Of a stretch of DNA of 50,847 nt, positions 8,005 through 16,794 are shown piece by piece. Under the pieces are notes generated by a model. The model saw nothing but the letters and a program-made list of their open reading frames with translations, searched no databases and was not told the origin of the DNA. Each line of letters starts with the position of its first letter. Positions within the stretch are counted from its first letter, which is position 1. This stretch comes from Treponema sp. (lineage in GTDB: Bacteria > Spirochaetota > Spirochaetia > Treponematales > Treponemataceae). The DNA lies in NCBI GenBank assembly GCA_016297805.1, contig JAEDFX010000004.1, positions 1-50,847 of the forward strand. The letters run 5' to 3'. Both the position numbers and the translations under genes were made by a program.

Positions 8005-8296
8005 TTACATACAGATTTGGAGTTTTTGATGATTATGTATGTAAAACTCTGAGAAGATTAATGTAAATCGATTGTTGTATTTTTGGGAATTACATACATT
8101 CTGGAAATTTCTGTGGATTTTGTATGTAAAAATTCTTCATAATTTGAACCAACTGTTTTCTCACTCTTAAGATTTACATACAGTTTTTAGAAATTTGGCA
8201 ATTCTGTATGTAAATACTGCACTAACACAGGGAAATTATTGTCCCGGAAGGAAAAATTTACATACATTTTTGTAATTTTGAACAGTTTGTATGTAA
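8005..8296. repeat. Array of four evenly spaced inverted repeats (TTACATACA / TGTATGTAA)
   Basis: Four units each have a perfect 9-base left arm TTACATACA and right arm TGTATGTAA: 8005-8013/8036-8044, 8090-8098/8121-8129, 8174-8182/8205-8213 and 8258-8266/8288-8296. The arms are separated by 22, 22, 22 and 21 bases. Units start 85, 84 and 84 bases apart. The interiors are diverged but share a GAAATTT.TG-like core; the 44-45-base stretches between units look unrelated to each other. No gene is visible in 7847-8470. The array lies between the divergent aminotransferase and moxR promoters. Confidence 0.92.
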
Positions 8297-8356
8297 CCAG
8301 CAGATTGAACTGAAAACGCCGCGAGACTCACCTGGCTACAAGCAGAACGTATTGTC

Positions 8357-8441
8357 AGCGGGGCGTTACGGGGGCGGCGCTTGAGCCCCCGTTAGAAGGG
8401 GTGGCGAGCAACGAAGTGCGAGGCAGGGGAAGGCTTTCCCC
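8357..8441. repeat. GC-rich dispersed palindromic element, copy C
   Basis: An 85-base GC island ends 29 bases before moxR. It has two potential hairpins: CGGGGGC/GCCCCCG in the first half and GGGGAAGGCTTTCCCC at the end, with AAGGGGTGGCGAGCAAC and AAGTGCGAG between them. It is the fullest of the three copies seen. Its right end may supply part of the moxR promoter, because a TACACT (8459-8464) lies about 17 bases downstream of its TTCCCC. Confidence 0.85.
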
Positions 8442-8470
8442 AAAAAGAAAAAATATGTTACACTCCCCCT

Positions 8471-9469
8471 ATGAATATTGAAAATTTGAAAAAACATATA
8501 GAAGCCTGCAGGGCTGAAGCTGCAAAACGTCTTGTTGGTCAGGAGCAGCTGGTAGATGATATTTTGATTGCCTTTATTGCAGGTGGTCATGTTCTTCTGG
8601 AAGGGGTTCCTGGTCTTGCAAAAACTTTGACTATTAAAACTGTTGCAGAAATTCTTGGGTTAGATTTCAAACGAATTCAGTTTACTCCAGACCTTCTTCC
8701 TGCAGATGTTACTGGTACTCTTATTTACGAACAGAATAAGGGAAGTTTTAGTGTACGCAAAGGCCCTATTTTTGCCAATGTTATTCTTGCAGATGAAGTA
8801 AACCGTGCGCCTGCTAAAGTTCAATCAGCCATGCTGGAAGCTATGGAAGAACGTCAGGTTACTATTGGTGAAGAAACTTTTAAACTACCAGAACCATTTT
8901 TTGTTCTTGCAACTCAGAACCCGGTTGAACAGGAAGGTACATACAATTTACCAGAAGCCGAGCTGGATAGATTTATTATGAAGCTGATTGTAAACTATCC
9001 TACTGCAGACAACGAAATTCAGATTGTAAAGACCTGCGGAAAAGCTGCTTCCGTTGAAGTTAAACAGGTACTTTCGTCTTTTGACATTAAAGATTTAAAA
9101 GAAGCCGCTGATAAGGTTACCTGCGATGAAAAACTGATAGAATATATTGTTTCCATTTTGACGGTTACACGTCCTGAAGCTGCTCACAAAGCACAAGCCG
9201 GCAGGACTATTGTAAACACAACAAATACAAATGATATTACCCGCTATATTCACTTTGGAGCTTCTCCTCGTGCAGGAATTGCTATGCTTCAGTGTGCAAA
9301 AGTTCATGCATTACTTGAAAACCGTGATTTTGTTTTGCCAGAAGATATTAAAGCAGTTGCGTTGAATGTTTTACGCCATCGTATTGTTCTGTCTTATGAA
9401 GCTGCGGCAGATAATGTTACAGCTGATGATATTATTTCCCGCATTCTGGACTTTGTTCCTGTTCCATAA
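8471..9469 (+). CDS. MoxR-family AAA+ ATPase, first gene of the Bat operon
   Basis: AAA+ chaperone-like ATPase thought to mature or remodel the vWA proteins encoded downstream. Walker A is GVPGLAKT (45-52), Walker B ILADEVNR (105-112) and sensor 1 ATQNP (147-151). The lid domain ends FGASPRAGIAMLQCAKVHAL. At 332 residues it is the usual MoxR length. No Shine-Dalgarno precedes the ATG; instead TACACT lies 6 bases upstream, consistent with a leaderless message, although the -35 is poor. The inverted-repeat array and GC-rich element lie just upstream. DUF58 follows after 39 bases, and moxR-DUF58-batA-batB-batC-batD is the classic aerotolerance operon order. Confidence 0.94.
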   Translation: MNIENLKKHIEACRAEAAKRLVGQEQLVDDILIAFIAGGHVLLEGVPGLAKTLTIKTVAEILGLDFKRIQFTPDLLPADVTGTLIYEQNKGSFSVRKGPIFANVILADEVNRAPAKVQSAMLEAMEERQVTIGEETFKLPEPFFVLATQNPVEQEGTYNLPEAELDRFIMKLIVNYPTADNEIQIVKTCGKAASVEVKQVLSSFDIKDLKEAADKVTCDEKLIEYIVSILTVTRPEAAHKAQAGRTIVNTTNTNDITRYIHFGASPRAGIAMLQCAKVHALLENRDFVLPEDIKAVALNVLRHRIVLSYEAAADNVTADDIISRILDFVPVP

Positions 9470-9508
9470 GATTCTACTCAGGACAAAAATCACAGGATTT
9501 GGGCAGAT

Positions 9509-10402
9509 ATGCAGAAGCATTATTTATCGAACAACGACTCTTTATTAAAGAAAGCCTCTTATCTCAGAATTATTGCAAAAGACCTGGCAGATGTTATGAA
9601 AGCTGGAAATTTCAGTTCTTTGTACAAAGGTCAGGGGGTAGAATTTGCAGGAGTTCGGGATTATATACGTGGTGATGATGTCCGCAATATTGACTGGAAT
9701 GTTACAGCACGAATGGGACATCCTTATATTAAGATTTTTGATGAAGAGCGTGAGCTTCAGATTTTTATCATTGTTGATTCTTCTGCCTCTATGCAGCAGG
9801 AAAACAGTAATGAAAAAAATAAATATTCTGTAGCGGCAGAGGCTGCTGCTCTGATTACCATGGCGGCAGAAATAAATGCATGTCCTATTGGTGCAGTTTT
9901 CTTTGATGGTGAAATCCAGTTCTCCTGTAAACCTCAGTCAGACAAAGAAAACACAATGAAGATTCTAAATCATCTGGATAAACTCCCTGAGGTTCAAAAT
10001 AATGGTTCTGCATTAGGAAGTGCTATAAACGGTGCTGGCAAGCTTTTAAAAACCCGATCACTTGTTTTTATTCTTTCTGATTTTAGAACCAGTGATTGGG
10101 AAAAACCTTTGATTTCTCTGGCTCATAAAAATAACGTCATAGCCTTGCGTCTACAGGACTCCTACCAGGAAGAACTTCCAGAAATTGGCACAGTTGTATT
10201 TGAAGATATTGAAAGTAATCTGAAAATGGAATTACCAACTTCTTCTGAACAGTTTAAGAAAGCCTGGAAAAACTATAACACTCAACACAAAGAACGCTGG
10301 GAAGATTTCTGCATTAAACATGGTATTCTTCCTGTTGTTATGGAAACAAAAAATGAACCTTTACAGGTTTTGAACGCTGCACTTGGAAAAAGAATGAGGT
10401 AA
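9509..10402 (+). CDS. DUF58 domain protein (vWA-like), Bat operon
   Basis: Cytoplasmic DUF58 protein, the usual partner of MoxR. The family hallmark VRDYIRGDDVRNIDWN is visible near residues 48-63. It is followed by a vWA-like fold with the metal-site motif DSSAS near 90 and a later LSDF. At 297 residues the length is typical. It starts 39 bases after moxR, and the next gene begins 3 bases after its stop, so all are probably co-transcribed. The biochemical role of DUF58 is unknown; guilt by association links it to MoxR-dependent assembly of the Bat complex. Confidence 0.9.
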   Translation: MQKHYLSNNDSLLKKASYLRIIAKDLADVMKAGNFSSLYKGQGVEFAGVRDYIRGDDVRNIDWNVTARMGHPYIKIFDEERELQIFIIVDSSASMQQENSNEKNKYSVAAEAAALITMAAEINACPIGAVFFDGEIQFSCKPQSDKENTMKILNHLDKLPEVQNNGSALGSAINGAGKLLKTRSLVFILSDFRTSDWEKPLISLAHKNNVIALRLQDSYQEELPEIGTVVFEDIESNLKMELPTSSEQFKKAWKNYNTQHKERWEDFCIKHGILPVVMETKNEPLQVLNAALGKRMR

Positions 10403-10405
10403 GTA

Positions 10406-11332
10406 ATGGAAGAACACACATCTCTCCCTGTAAATACAATTATTCAGCCTCAGCAAATACTTCTTCCTAAAAAGGTATATATTGGAGACACTGCAGAATT
10501 ACGCTGTACATTTAATTCCAATGCCGTGATTTTTAATCAGCTGGTTATGGATGGCCCCGCAGACCTTTCTCTATCGATTTTTACTGCACCTCTAGATGCA
10601 AAAGATTTTGAGATTCTTCAGGTTAAACTGAATCCTGCCGGAGTTAATTACTATCAGCTTTCGGTTATTTTCAAAGCATGGAAAACCGGTTCCGTTCAGT
10701 TTCCTCCAATTCAATTAAAAGATACGATAATAGAATTTCAATCTGTTCCGATTGTTTCTATTACGGAACAGAATAACACTACTGTTTTAAAAGACACAGT
10801 CTCTCCTTTTCTGTTGCCAGGTACAACTTACAAACTTTACGGGGCCATTATTGCCCTAATTCTACTTATAATTATTGGAATCCGTCTTTTTATCAAACGG
10901 GAAAGGATTATTTTTTACATAAACAATAAGCGTCTGCTCAAAAAATACAAAAAGAATAAAAAACAGACCATAAAAGAACTTCAAAATATGGCAAAAAATA
11001 CAGAATCTGACAAAGTTTTTGCAGAAAACTATCAGCATCTGATTCGTAAATATCTGGAAGTTAGATTTGATTATGTTTTCTCAAACTGTTCAAGTTCAGA
11101 GCTGGTAAAAGGATTTATTGCTGCAACAAACAATCTTGCTTCAGAACAAAAAACAGAAGCATTTGGGGATATTGCTTCAACCTTTATCCGTACTGATTAT
11201 ATCCGCTATAAGACAGGGGCTGCACTTTTTGAAAATGAAAAACAAGATATGTGCCGTATGGTAATAGAAAAAATAGAAATTCTTGAAAGTGTTGAAGCTC
11301 CAGAAGCTCTGGAAGGAGGTGAAAATGCCTAG
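10406..11332 (+). CDS. Single-pass membrane protein of the Bat operon (DUF4381/BatD-like position)
   Basis: A 308-residue protein with no signal peptide, a beta-rich first part (1-140), one clear membrane helix (about 144-163) followed by a Lys/Arg-rich segment, and a helical C-terminal domain. It occupies the slot where other Bat operons carry a small membrane protein between DUF58 and batA. GAGGT six bases before the ATG is a good ribosome-binding site. Its 3' end contains the Shine-Dalgarno of the next gene and overlaps that gene by 8 bases, which suggests translational coupling. I do not recognise a catalytic motif. A role as a Bat scaffold is inferred from position only. Confidence 0.8.
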   Translation: MEEHTSLPVNTIIQPQQILLPKKVYIGDTAELRCTFNSNAVIFNQLVMDGPADLSLSIFTAPLDAKDFEILQVKLNPAGVNYYQLSVIFKAWKTGSVQFPPIQLKDTIIEFQSVPIVSITEQNNTTVLKDTVSPFLLPGTTYKLYGAIIALILLIIIGIRLFIKRERIIFYINNKRLLKKYKKNKKQTIKELQNMAKNTESDKVFAENYQHLIRKYLEVRFDYVFSNCSSSELVKGFIAATNNLASEQKTEAFGDIASTFIRTDYIRYKTGAALFENEKQDMCRMVIEKIEILESVEAPEALEGGENA

Positions 11333-13793
11333 TTTTCAGAATCCTGCTGCATTTTTATTGCTCTTACTAATTCCTCTCCTTCAGATTCTTAGAAAGTTGA
11401 AGATATTTCACAAAATTTCGTTTAAGGCTGTACTTTCAGACTGGAACGGCAACCATTTTACCTGGAAAGGCCGTTCTCAGAAATTCCTGTCATATCTTTC
11501 TAAAATCTTACTTTGCATCAGCTACATTCTTGTAGTAACAGCATTTGCAGATCCTGTGATTTCTCATCAGGAAAAAATATATACAAGTCTTGGTACAGAC
11601 GTTATTTTTGTTGTAGATACCAGTCCTTCTATGGCTGCTAAAGATATCAATGGAAGTATGCGTCTTGATGCGGCAAAAAGTGCAATCACAACCCTTACTC
11701 AAATTCATGATGGTTATCGCTTTGGTATTGTTGGATTAGGAAGTAATGCAGGTGTAATTGTACCTCCAACTTCTGATTCAGTGTATTTCTCCGACCAGAT
11801 GAAGAATCTTTATGTAGGCGGAATGGGTAACGGTTCTGCAATCGGTGATGGACTTAGCACTGCAGTGTGCCACTTGGTTTCATCATCTGCTCCTAAAAAA
11901 TGTATTATTCTCTTAACAGATGGAGAAAATAACGCCGGAGAAATTCATCCTGAAACAGCGGCAAAGCTTTCTGCAGAAAATGACATTACTCTTTACGTTG
12001 TAGGAATTGGTTCCAGAGGAACAGTCCCAATTGAATACACCGATCCTATAACCGGTAAACTCTATTCAGGATATCTTGATTCAGATTATAATCCAGCTTC
12101 TTTGAAAAAAATTGCAGGAATTGGTGGTGGACGTTATTTTGAAGTTCGTACCATTGAAGAGCTTCTGGAAACTTTAAGCACCGTTGCAAAAATTGAAAAT
12201 GTTTCCCAGAGTTTTACTTATAAAAATGTAAACAAACTTTATTATCAGAAGGTTCTTTTCATTGCCCTGATTATCATTGTTATTGTCTGGTTTATAAAAC
12301 GCATTATTTTAAAGGAGCTTGTTTGCTATAAAATTAAAAAAATTTTGATTTTAAGAAGCTCCTGTTTAGGCTTTGCATTCATTATGCTGATTCTGGCTTA
12401 TTCTGGTATTTCCTGGGGAACCTATCTTGTGCCTGTCCAAAAAAATGGCAGCAGCGTTTCTATGGTATTCGATATTTCAAACAGTATGCTTGCAAAGGAT
12501 GGTCCTAATGGTACTACCAGAATGAAAGCTGCAGGTGTATATGCTAAAAAGTTATTGACCAAAATGGAGGGTGTAGCAACATCAGTTGTTTTGGCTAAGG
12601 GAGAAGGCATTGCTGCTATTCCTTTGACTGAGGATGATGCCATAATCGAATCTTTACTGGATGTAATGAATCCTGGATTGATGACTGTTCCTGGCACAAG
12701 TATTGGTAAAGGAATTATAAAAGCAAAAGAAACCTTTCCTGCCAACCACTCTGCAGCTAGTCGCATCTGGGTATTTACAGATGGAGAGGAAACTGACGGC
12801 CAGCTGGTACCTGCACTAACTGACTGTTTAAAAGCCGGCATTCCTGTAACTATCATTGGATTTGGAACAGAAAAAGAATCAAAAATTCTTGCCGGAGATG
12901 GCCAGACGGAAGTACTTTCTGCACTTCGCTCAAATGAAATTGAAAATGCTATTCAAACCGCAACAGACAACTTTAGCTTCTTCAAAAACAGAGCCGAACT
13001 TAAATATATTAACTCTCAGGATAAAGGGTCAGCCTTTGAACTTCTTTCTCAGCTTAGATTTTCTGGTTCTGACAACCTTATTACTTCTTATGAAGCAAAG
13101 CCTGTTCCACGTTATAAATTGTTTCTGATTCTGGCAATTCTTTCATTTGTGTTTAGTTACATATTTACAGAGATTGATTTTTCGAAGTTCCTCAAAAAAA
13201 CAAAACTTCTGGCAGCGGCAGGAATTATTATCTCACTAACCAGCTGTTCTTCAGATACTATTAATATTTTTAGAGGAACAACATCATTCAATAACAAGCA
13301 GTATAAGCACGCTATTTCCTGTTATATGGAAGTTATAGAAAATAATTCTGAAAAACAGAATCCAGATACATTGAACTATTCGCTTTATGATTTAGGAACA
13401 ACCTACGCAACTATAGGAGAAGATGAAGCTGCGCTGGAACGATATTCTTTAATTTCTGAAGATGCTCCTATTCAGCTTCGTTATGCAGCATTTTACAATT
13501 CTGGAGTTGTTGCCCACAAAAATGAAGATTATGAAGCGGCTATGCACTATTTTAGAAAAGCTCTGGAAGTTGACAGCTCAAAGCTGGAAGCAAAAATAAA
13601 TCTGGAACTTTCCATGCGTATGGGAGAGGAAAAAGTAAAACAGAGCGAAAGCAATGCTATACCGGCAGCAGAGCACGAATCTTCAAATCCTGATATAGAA
13701 AAAGCAGTATTTCAGCATATAAAGGAGAATGATCAAAAGCAATGGAAAAACAGCGATACAAATCAATCTCAGAATCTTGCAGAAGATTATTAA
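11325..13793 (+). CDS. BatA-BatB-BatC fusion: two vWA domains plus TPR repeats
   Basis: An 822-residue membrane protein that joins three usually separate Bat proteins. Part 1 (1-330) is BatA-like: N-terminal membrane helices, a vWA domain with MIDAS VVDTSPSM near 96 and LLTDGENN, and a C-terminal helix. Part 2 (about 345-625) is BatB-like: MIDAS FDISNSM near 382, VFTDGEETDG and another membrane helix. Part 3 (about 640-822) begins with a hydrophobic stretch ending in TSCSS and has at least two TPR units (YDLGTTYATIGEDEAALE; FYNSGVVAHKNEDYEAAMHY), like BatC. A longer frame begins at 11283, but AAGGAGGT at 11313-11320 fixes the ATG at 11325. Fused BatB-BatC proteins are known in spirochaetes; a single chain of all three is less usual. 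Confidence 0.9.
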   Translation: MPSFQNPAAFLLLLLIPLLQILRKLKIFHKISFKAVLSDWNGNHFTWKGRSQKFLSYLSKILLCISYILVVTAFADPVISHQEKIYTSLGTDVIFVVDTSPSMAAKDINGSMRLDAAKSAITTLTQIHDGYRFGIVGLGSNAGVIVPPTSDSVYFSDQMKNLYVGGMGNGSAIGDGLSTAVCHLVSSSAPKKCIILLTDGENNAGEIHPETAAKLSAENDITLYVVGIGSRGTVPIEYTDPITGKLYSGYLDSDYNPASLKKIAGIGGGRYFEVRTIEELLETLSTVAKIENVSQSFTYKNVNKLYYQKVLFIALIIIVIVWFIKRIILKELVCYKIKKILILRSSCLGFAFIMLILAYSGISWGTYLVPVQKNGSSVSMVFDISNSMLAKDGPNGTTRMKAAGVYAKKLLTKMEGVATSVVLAKGEGIAAIPLTEDDAIIESLLDVMNPGLMTVPGTSIGKGIIKAKETFPANHSAASRIWVFTDGEETDGQLVPALTDCLKAGIPVTIIGFGTEKESKILAGDGQTEVLSALRSNEIENAIQTATDNFSFFKNRAELKYINSQDKGSAFELLSQLRFSGSDNLITSYEAKPVPRYKLFLILAILSFVFSYIFTEIDFSKFLKKTKLLAAAGIIISLTSCSSDTINIFRGTTSFNNKQYKHAISCYMEVIENNSEKQNPDTLNYSLYDLGTTYATIGEDEAALERYSLISEDAPIQLRYAAFYNSGVVAHKNEDYEAAMHYFRKALEVDSSKLEAKINLELSMRMGEEKVKQSESNAIPAAEHESSNPDIEKAVFQHIKENDQKQWKNSDTNQSQNLAEDY

Positions 13794-15133
13794 TATTTTT
13801 CACAGTTTGTGCAATTTTCAATTCAGTTCTTTATGCTCAAAATCTTACCACAGCTGAAATAAATCAGCTCAGAATTATTCCGGCAGAAGAACAATCTCTT
13901 TTTACAAAAACTGATATTCGTTTTGAAGTTCTTATTCCAAAAATAAAACCATCTCAAGTTCAGATTCTATCTGCCACTCTACCTCGGGATGTAAATTTCA
14001 GAACTATGCGCAAATCTGAGGATTTTGAGGATGGAGGTACAAAGGTTGAACTATGGTATAGTTTTGATAAAAAAGGAACTTATGAACTTCCGGCCCTGCC
14101 TGTAATGCTTCAGAACAGACGAAGAAATATTAGATTCCGCTCCATTACTTTAACTGATGATCCTTCAAAACAGAGTCCACAGCTTGTTGTAGTATTTAGC
14201 AACGGTTCAAAATTTTCATCCAGTGATGAACCTAAATCTGCTCCAATTTTTAATGCAAAAACTGGAGAAAAACAGAAGCTTACTGTTTACGTTCAGTATA
14301 TTTCCCAGCTTGTTCAGTTCTCCTGGGATATTCCCAAAGACTCAATTTTCACAGAAACTCAAACCTACGATATTACAGAAATAAAATATAGGGAAAAAAA
14401 TTATACTCATGAATTAATTCCAGTTGCATCCTTTGAATGGACAGGTCTGACTACGGGCAAACTGCCAATGCTGAAAATAAGAGCTATAGTTACAGATTAC
14501 AATGGTTACCGCAGCGAGCTCTATCTTCCAGAAGGCTATGTAGATTTTGTCGAAAACAATATTTCCACATACAACACTGATGATATAATGTTTGATGATG
14601 CCTTTTCAGCAAAAAAATCCTCTTCATCAAATTCATTGATAAATGAAATAACTGAAGAAAACTGTATAAAACTTGCGGAACTTTATTCTGCAGAACGAAA
14701 TACTCTTTTTCATTTTTCACAATATCATAAGAACCGTGTTGATTATGAAGCTTCGCTAGGATTACCTTCCACAACTCAAGGTGATTTTTCCATTGGATTT
14801 CTTCATATTGCAGGAATTGTCTGCTTAGTTATTCTGATTCTACTTATATTTTTTATAAAAAAGAAAAATCTGATTCTGATTTTATTTTTCTCCGCATTGT
14901 TTATATGTTCTCTTGTCCCATTAGTAAATCTTTCACTTAAAAGAAAAGATAGTTTTGCTATTTGTAAAGGAATTTCCATTCATTCAGTTCCAGAAGAAAA
15001 ATCTGAAGCTGTTTCCGAAATTGGAGCTGGAAACCGTGTTCATATTACAGAAAAAGCAGGCAAATGGGTTTACATAGAATTTGGTGAAACTGGTGGCTGG
15101 GGATTGAAAGATAATGTTATTTTAATAAAATAG
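13742..15133 (+). CDS. BatD-like envelope protein with C-terminal bacterial SH3 domain
   Basis: A 463-residue protein with a signal peptide (1-32, cut after LYAQ), a long beta-rich extracytoplasmic region resembling BatD (33-345), two membrane helices (about 353-371 and 376-397) and a C-terminal SH3-type domain (about 405-463; KGISIHSVPEEKSEAV, GAGNRVHITEKAGKWVYIEF). The start overlaps the upstream gene by 52 bases. GGAG lies somewhat far upstream (about 14 bases), so initiation may depend on coupling. In other Bat operons BatD and BatE (TPR/SH3) are separate, so this may combine BatD with the BatE SH3 module. It is the last membrane component of the operon. Confidence 0.78.
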   Translation: MEKQRYKSISESCRRLLIFFTVCAIFNSVLYAQNLTTAEINQLRIIPAEEQSLFTKTDIRFEVLIPKIKPSQVQILSATLPRDVNFRTMRKSEDFEDGGTKVELWYSFDKKGTYELPALPVMLQNRRRNIRFRSITLTDDPSKQSPQLVVVFSNGSKFSSSDEPKSAPIFNAKTGEKQKLTVYVQYISQLVQFSWDIPKDSIFTETQTYDITEIKYREKNYTHELIPVASFEWTGLTTGKLPMLKIRAIVTDYNGYRSELYLPEGYVDFVENNISTYNTDDIMFDDAFSAKKSSSSNSLINEITEENCIKLAELYSAERNTLFHFSQYHKNRVDYEASLGLPSTTQGDFSIGFLHIAGIVCLVILILLIFFIKKKNLILILFFSALFICSLVPLVNLSLKRKDSFAICKGISIHSVPEEKSEAVSEIGAGNRVHITEKAGKWVYIEFGETGGWGLKDNVILIK

Positions 15134-15172
15134 CATTCACAACTTATAGTGCTTTTCAGATGAGGTGATTTT

Positions 15173-15736
15173 ATGGACATGGGTGATATTTTAAATCAGT
15201 GGGATTCTATGCAGTCGGATAAGGTTCGAAAGCAGAAAGAAAGCGGCAAGAATACGGTTTCCCACAAAAAGGCTAATGCTCCTACTGCAGAAGAGAAGGC
15301 ACTGGCAGCAGAAAAAGATTTTGAAGCAAAATTAAGAGCTGAAAATTCTAAAACTATAAATCCAATGGAGCTTTGGCTTAGACGCTATGGCACTATTGAT
15401 AAGGATAAGATTCTTGAAGAACAGCAGGAACGTTCTAACCAGACAGACCGCAACTATCTTATAAATATGGCACCTGAAGCCCGTTTGGATTTACATGGAC
15501 TGCATCAGAATGAAGCTGAAGAACGACTTAATTACTTCATTACAGACTGTAAACGCCGTGGACTGCGCAAGGTCATTATCATTCATGGCAAGGGTATACA
15601 TACAACCGGCACAGATCCTGTTTTGGGAGAACTGGTTCGCAGATTTATTGAACGGGATAAACGTTGTGGAACTTCTGGTCATCCAAAAACAAAAGCGGAA
15701 GGCGGAACAGGTGCTACCTGGGTCATTCTAAAGTAA
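15173..15736 (+). CDS. Smr-domain protein (small MutS-related, possible nuclease)
   Basis: A 187-residue protein with a charged, probably flexible N-terminal half and a C-terminal Smr domain. The signature LDLHGLHQNEAEERL (about 104-118), the GLRKVIIIHGKG core (about 131-142) and GGTGATWVILK at the end are all present. Smr domains in MutS2 and YdaL-like proteins bind or nick nucleic acids; stand-alone SmrB homologues cleave mRNA at collided ribosomes. AGGTGA upstream of the ATG serves as ribosome-binding site. It follows the BatD-like gene by 39 bases and may be the operon's last gene. Its 3' end overlaps the convergent nuclease gene by 14 bases. Confidence 0.9.
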   Translation: MDMGDILNQWDSMQSDKVRKQKESGKNTVSHKKANAPTAEEKALAAEKDFEAKLRAENSKTINPMELWLRRYGTIDKDKILEEQQERSNQTDRNYLINMAPEARLDLHGLHQNEAEERLNYFITDCKRRGLRKVIIIHGKGIHTTGTDPVLGELVRRFIERDKRCGTSGHPKTKAEGGTGATWVILK

Positions 15737-16709
15737 TCACACACATAAGAGGAAGGTGATCGGAATAGCCTTCTCCACTGTATAATTTGTATGCTTCTGG
15801 AATACCTCCACTACTGCACCATACTCCATCAGTTTTAGGACCAAAAGCAGAAATTCTTAGTTTTCCAACTGCAAAAATATGATCTATCCGTTCCCATTCT
15901 CCATTGTAAAAATAACTTCCCGTGTCTGTGGCATAATCTCCTGAAGCATTGAACCATGGCGAATAAACCTTTGCTTCATAACCACAACCTCTTAGCAGAA
16001 CTGTAGGATAATCGCCGGCAAATTCTCTGGCATCCCTGTTAAAATCTCCGCACAAAATACAGGCCAATTCCTCTTCTACTTCACCAAGTCGCCCAAGACT
16101 GTCCGCAATAACAGATTCCTGCCAGTCTCGCCATATTTCACTTTCAGCTTCTCCCCCAGATTTAGATTTCCAGTGATTAACGAACACAATCAATTCTTTT
16201 CCAGAAACATCTACTGTTACCTGCATCAACGGGCGAACATTCGGCTGATCCTTTCCCTGACTTTTTACACACATAGAATGAATCTGCAGATTTCTTAATT
16301 CATATCTGGAAAAAACTGCACACCCAATTGAACCTTCTGCTTCTCTGGCAAAACAGGCATAGCCCCAATTTTTATTTTTCTCCCAGGATTTTCCAGCCAG
16401 CAGATTTGAAATATCCTGAACAACTGCAGCATTTTCAATTTCCTCCAAAACAAAAATATCTGCATTAAGAGTGGTCATTACTTCACATAAACGACTCAAA
16501 CGAGTCAAATATTTATCCTTGGACCACTTTGCCAGATTCTGAAAATCTGAGTATTCTGTTCCCTCAATCTCAGAATCAAAAAAAGTCTGAACATTCCAGG
16601 TTGCAAGAGACAACATTTCTGTTTCATCTTTTTCATTATTAACAGAAGAATAAACCGAACAGGAAACCAAATAAAACATGCATAAAATAATCAGAAAAAA
16701 ACGCTTCAT
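15723..16709 (-). CDS. Endonuclease/exonuclease/phosphatase-family lipoprotein
   Basis: A 328-residue protein with a lipoprotein signal peptide (lipobox YLVSC, Cys about 17) and an EEP (DNase I-like) domain. Catalytic motifs are LATWNVQTFFD (Asn), LEEIENA (Glu), FVNHWKS (His), CGDFNRDA (Asp/Asn) and GYSDHLPL (Asp-His). It therefore probably works outside the cytoplasm on extracellular DNA or phosphoesters. The substrate cannot be read from the sequence. AAGAGG lies 11 bases before the ATG and TATAGT lies upstream of that. It is transcribed leftward and alone, downstream of the methyltransferase gene. Confidence 0.86.
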   Translation of the reverse strand: MKRFFLIILCMFYLVSCSVYSSVNNEKDETEMLSLATWNVQTFFDSEIEGTEYSDFQNLAKWSKDKYLTRLSRLCEVMTTLNADIFVLEEIENAAVVQDISNLLAGKSWEKNKNWGYACFAREAEGSIGCAVFSRYELRNLQIHSMCVKSQGKDQPNVRPLMQVTVDVSGKELIVFVNHWKSKSGGEAESEIWRDWQESVIADSLGRLGEVEEELACILCGDFNRDAREFAGDYPTVLLRGCGYEAKVYSPWFNASGDYATDTGSYFYNGEWERIDHIFAVGKLRISAFGPKTDGVWCSSGGIPEAYKLYSGEGYSDHLPLMCVITLE

Positions 16710-16794
16710 AGCAATAAAACCTCTTACTATAGTTATTGCCGCAATTTACGTTTTTTACCAAAAATCAGAAGGAAAACAGAGAATTTAAGAGAAT

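Noticed and set aside
8005..8296. CRISPR array
   Set aside because: Only the 9-base ends of each 40-base unit are constant, the units are palindromic at their ends rather than fully repeated, and no cas gene is in the window.
11283..11324. Upstream start for the Bat fusion
   Set aside because: The 14 extra codons overlap the previous gene, while a perfect Shine-Dalgarno sits just before the ATG at 11325.
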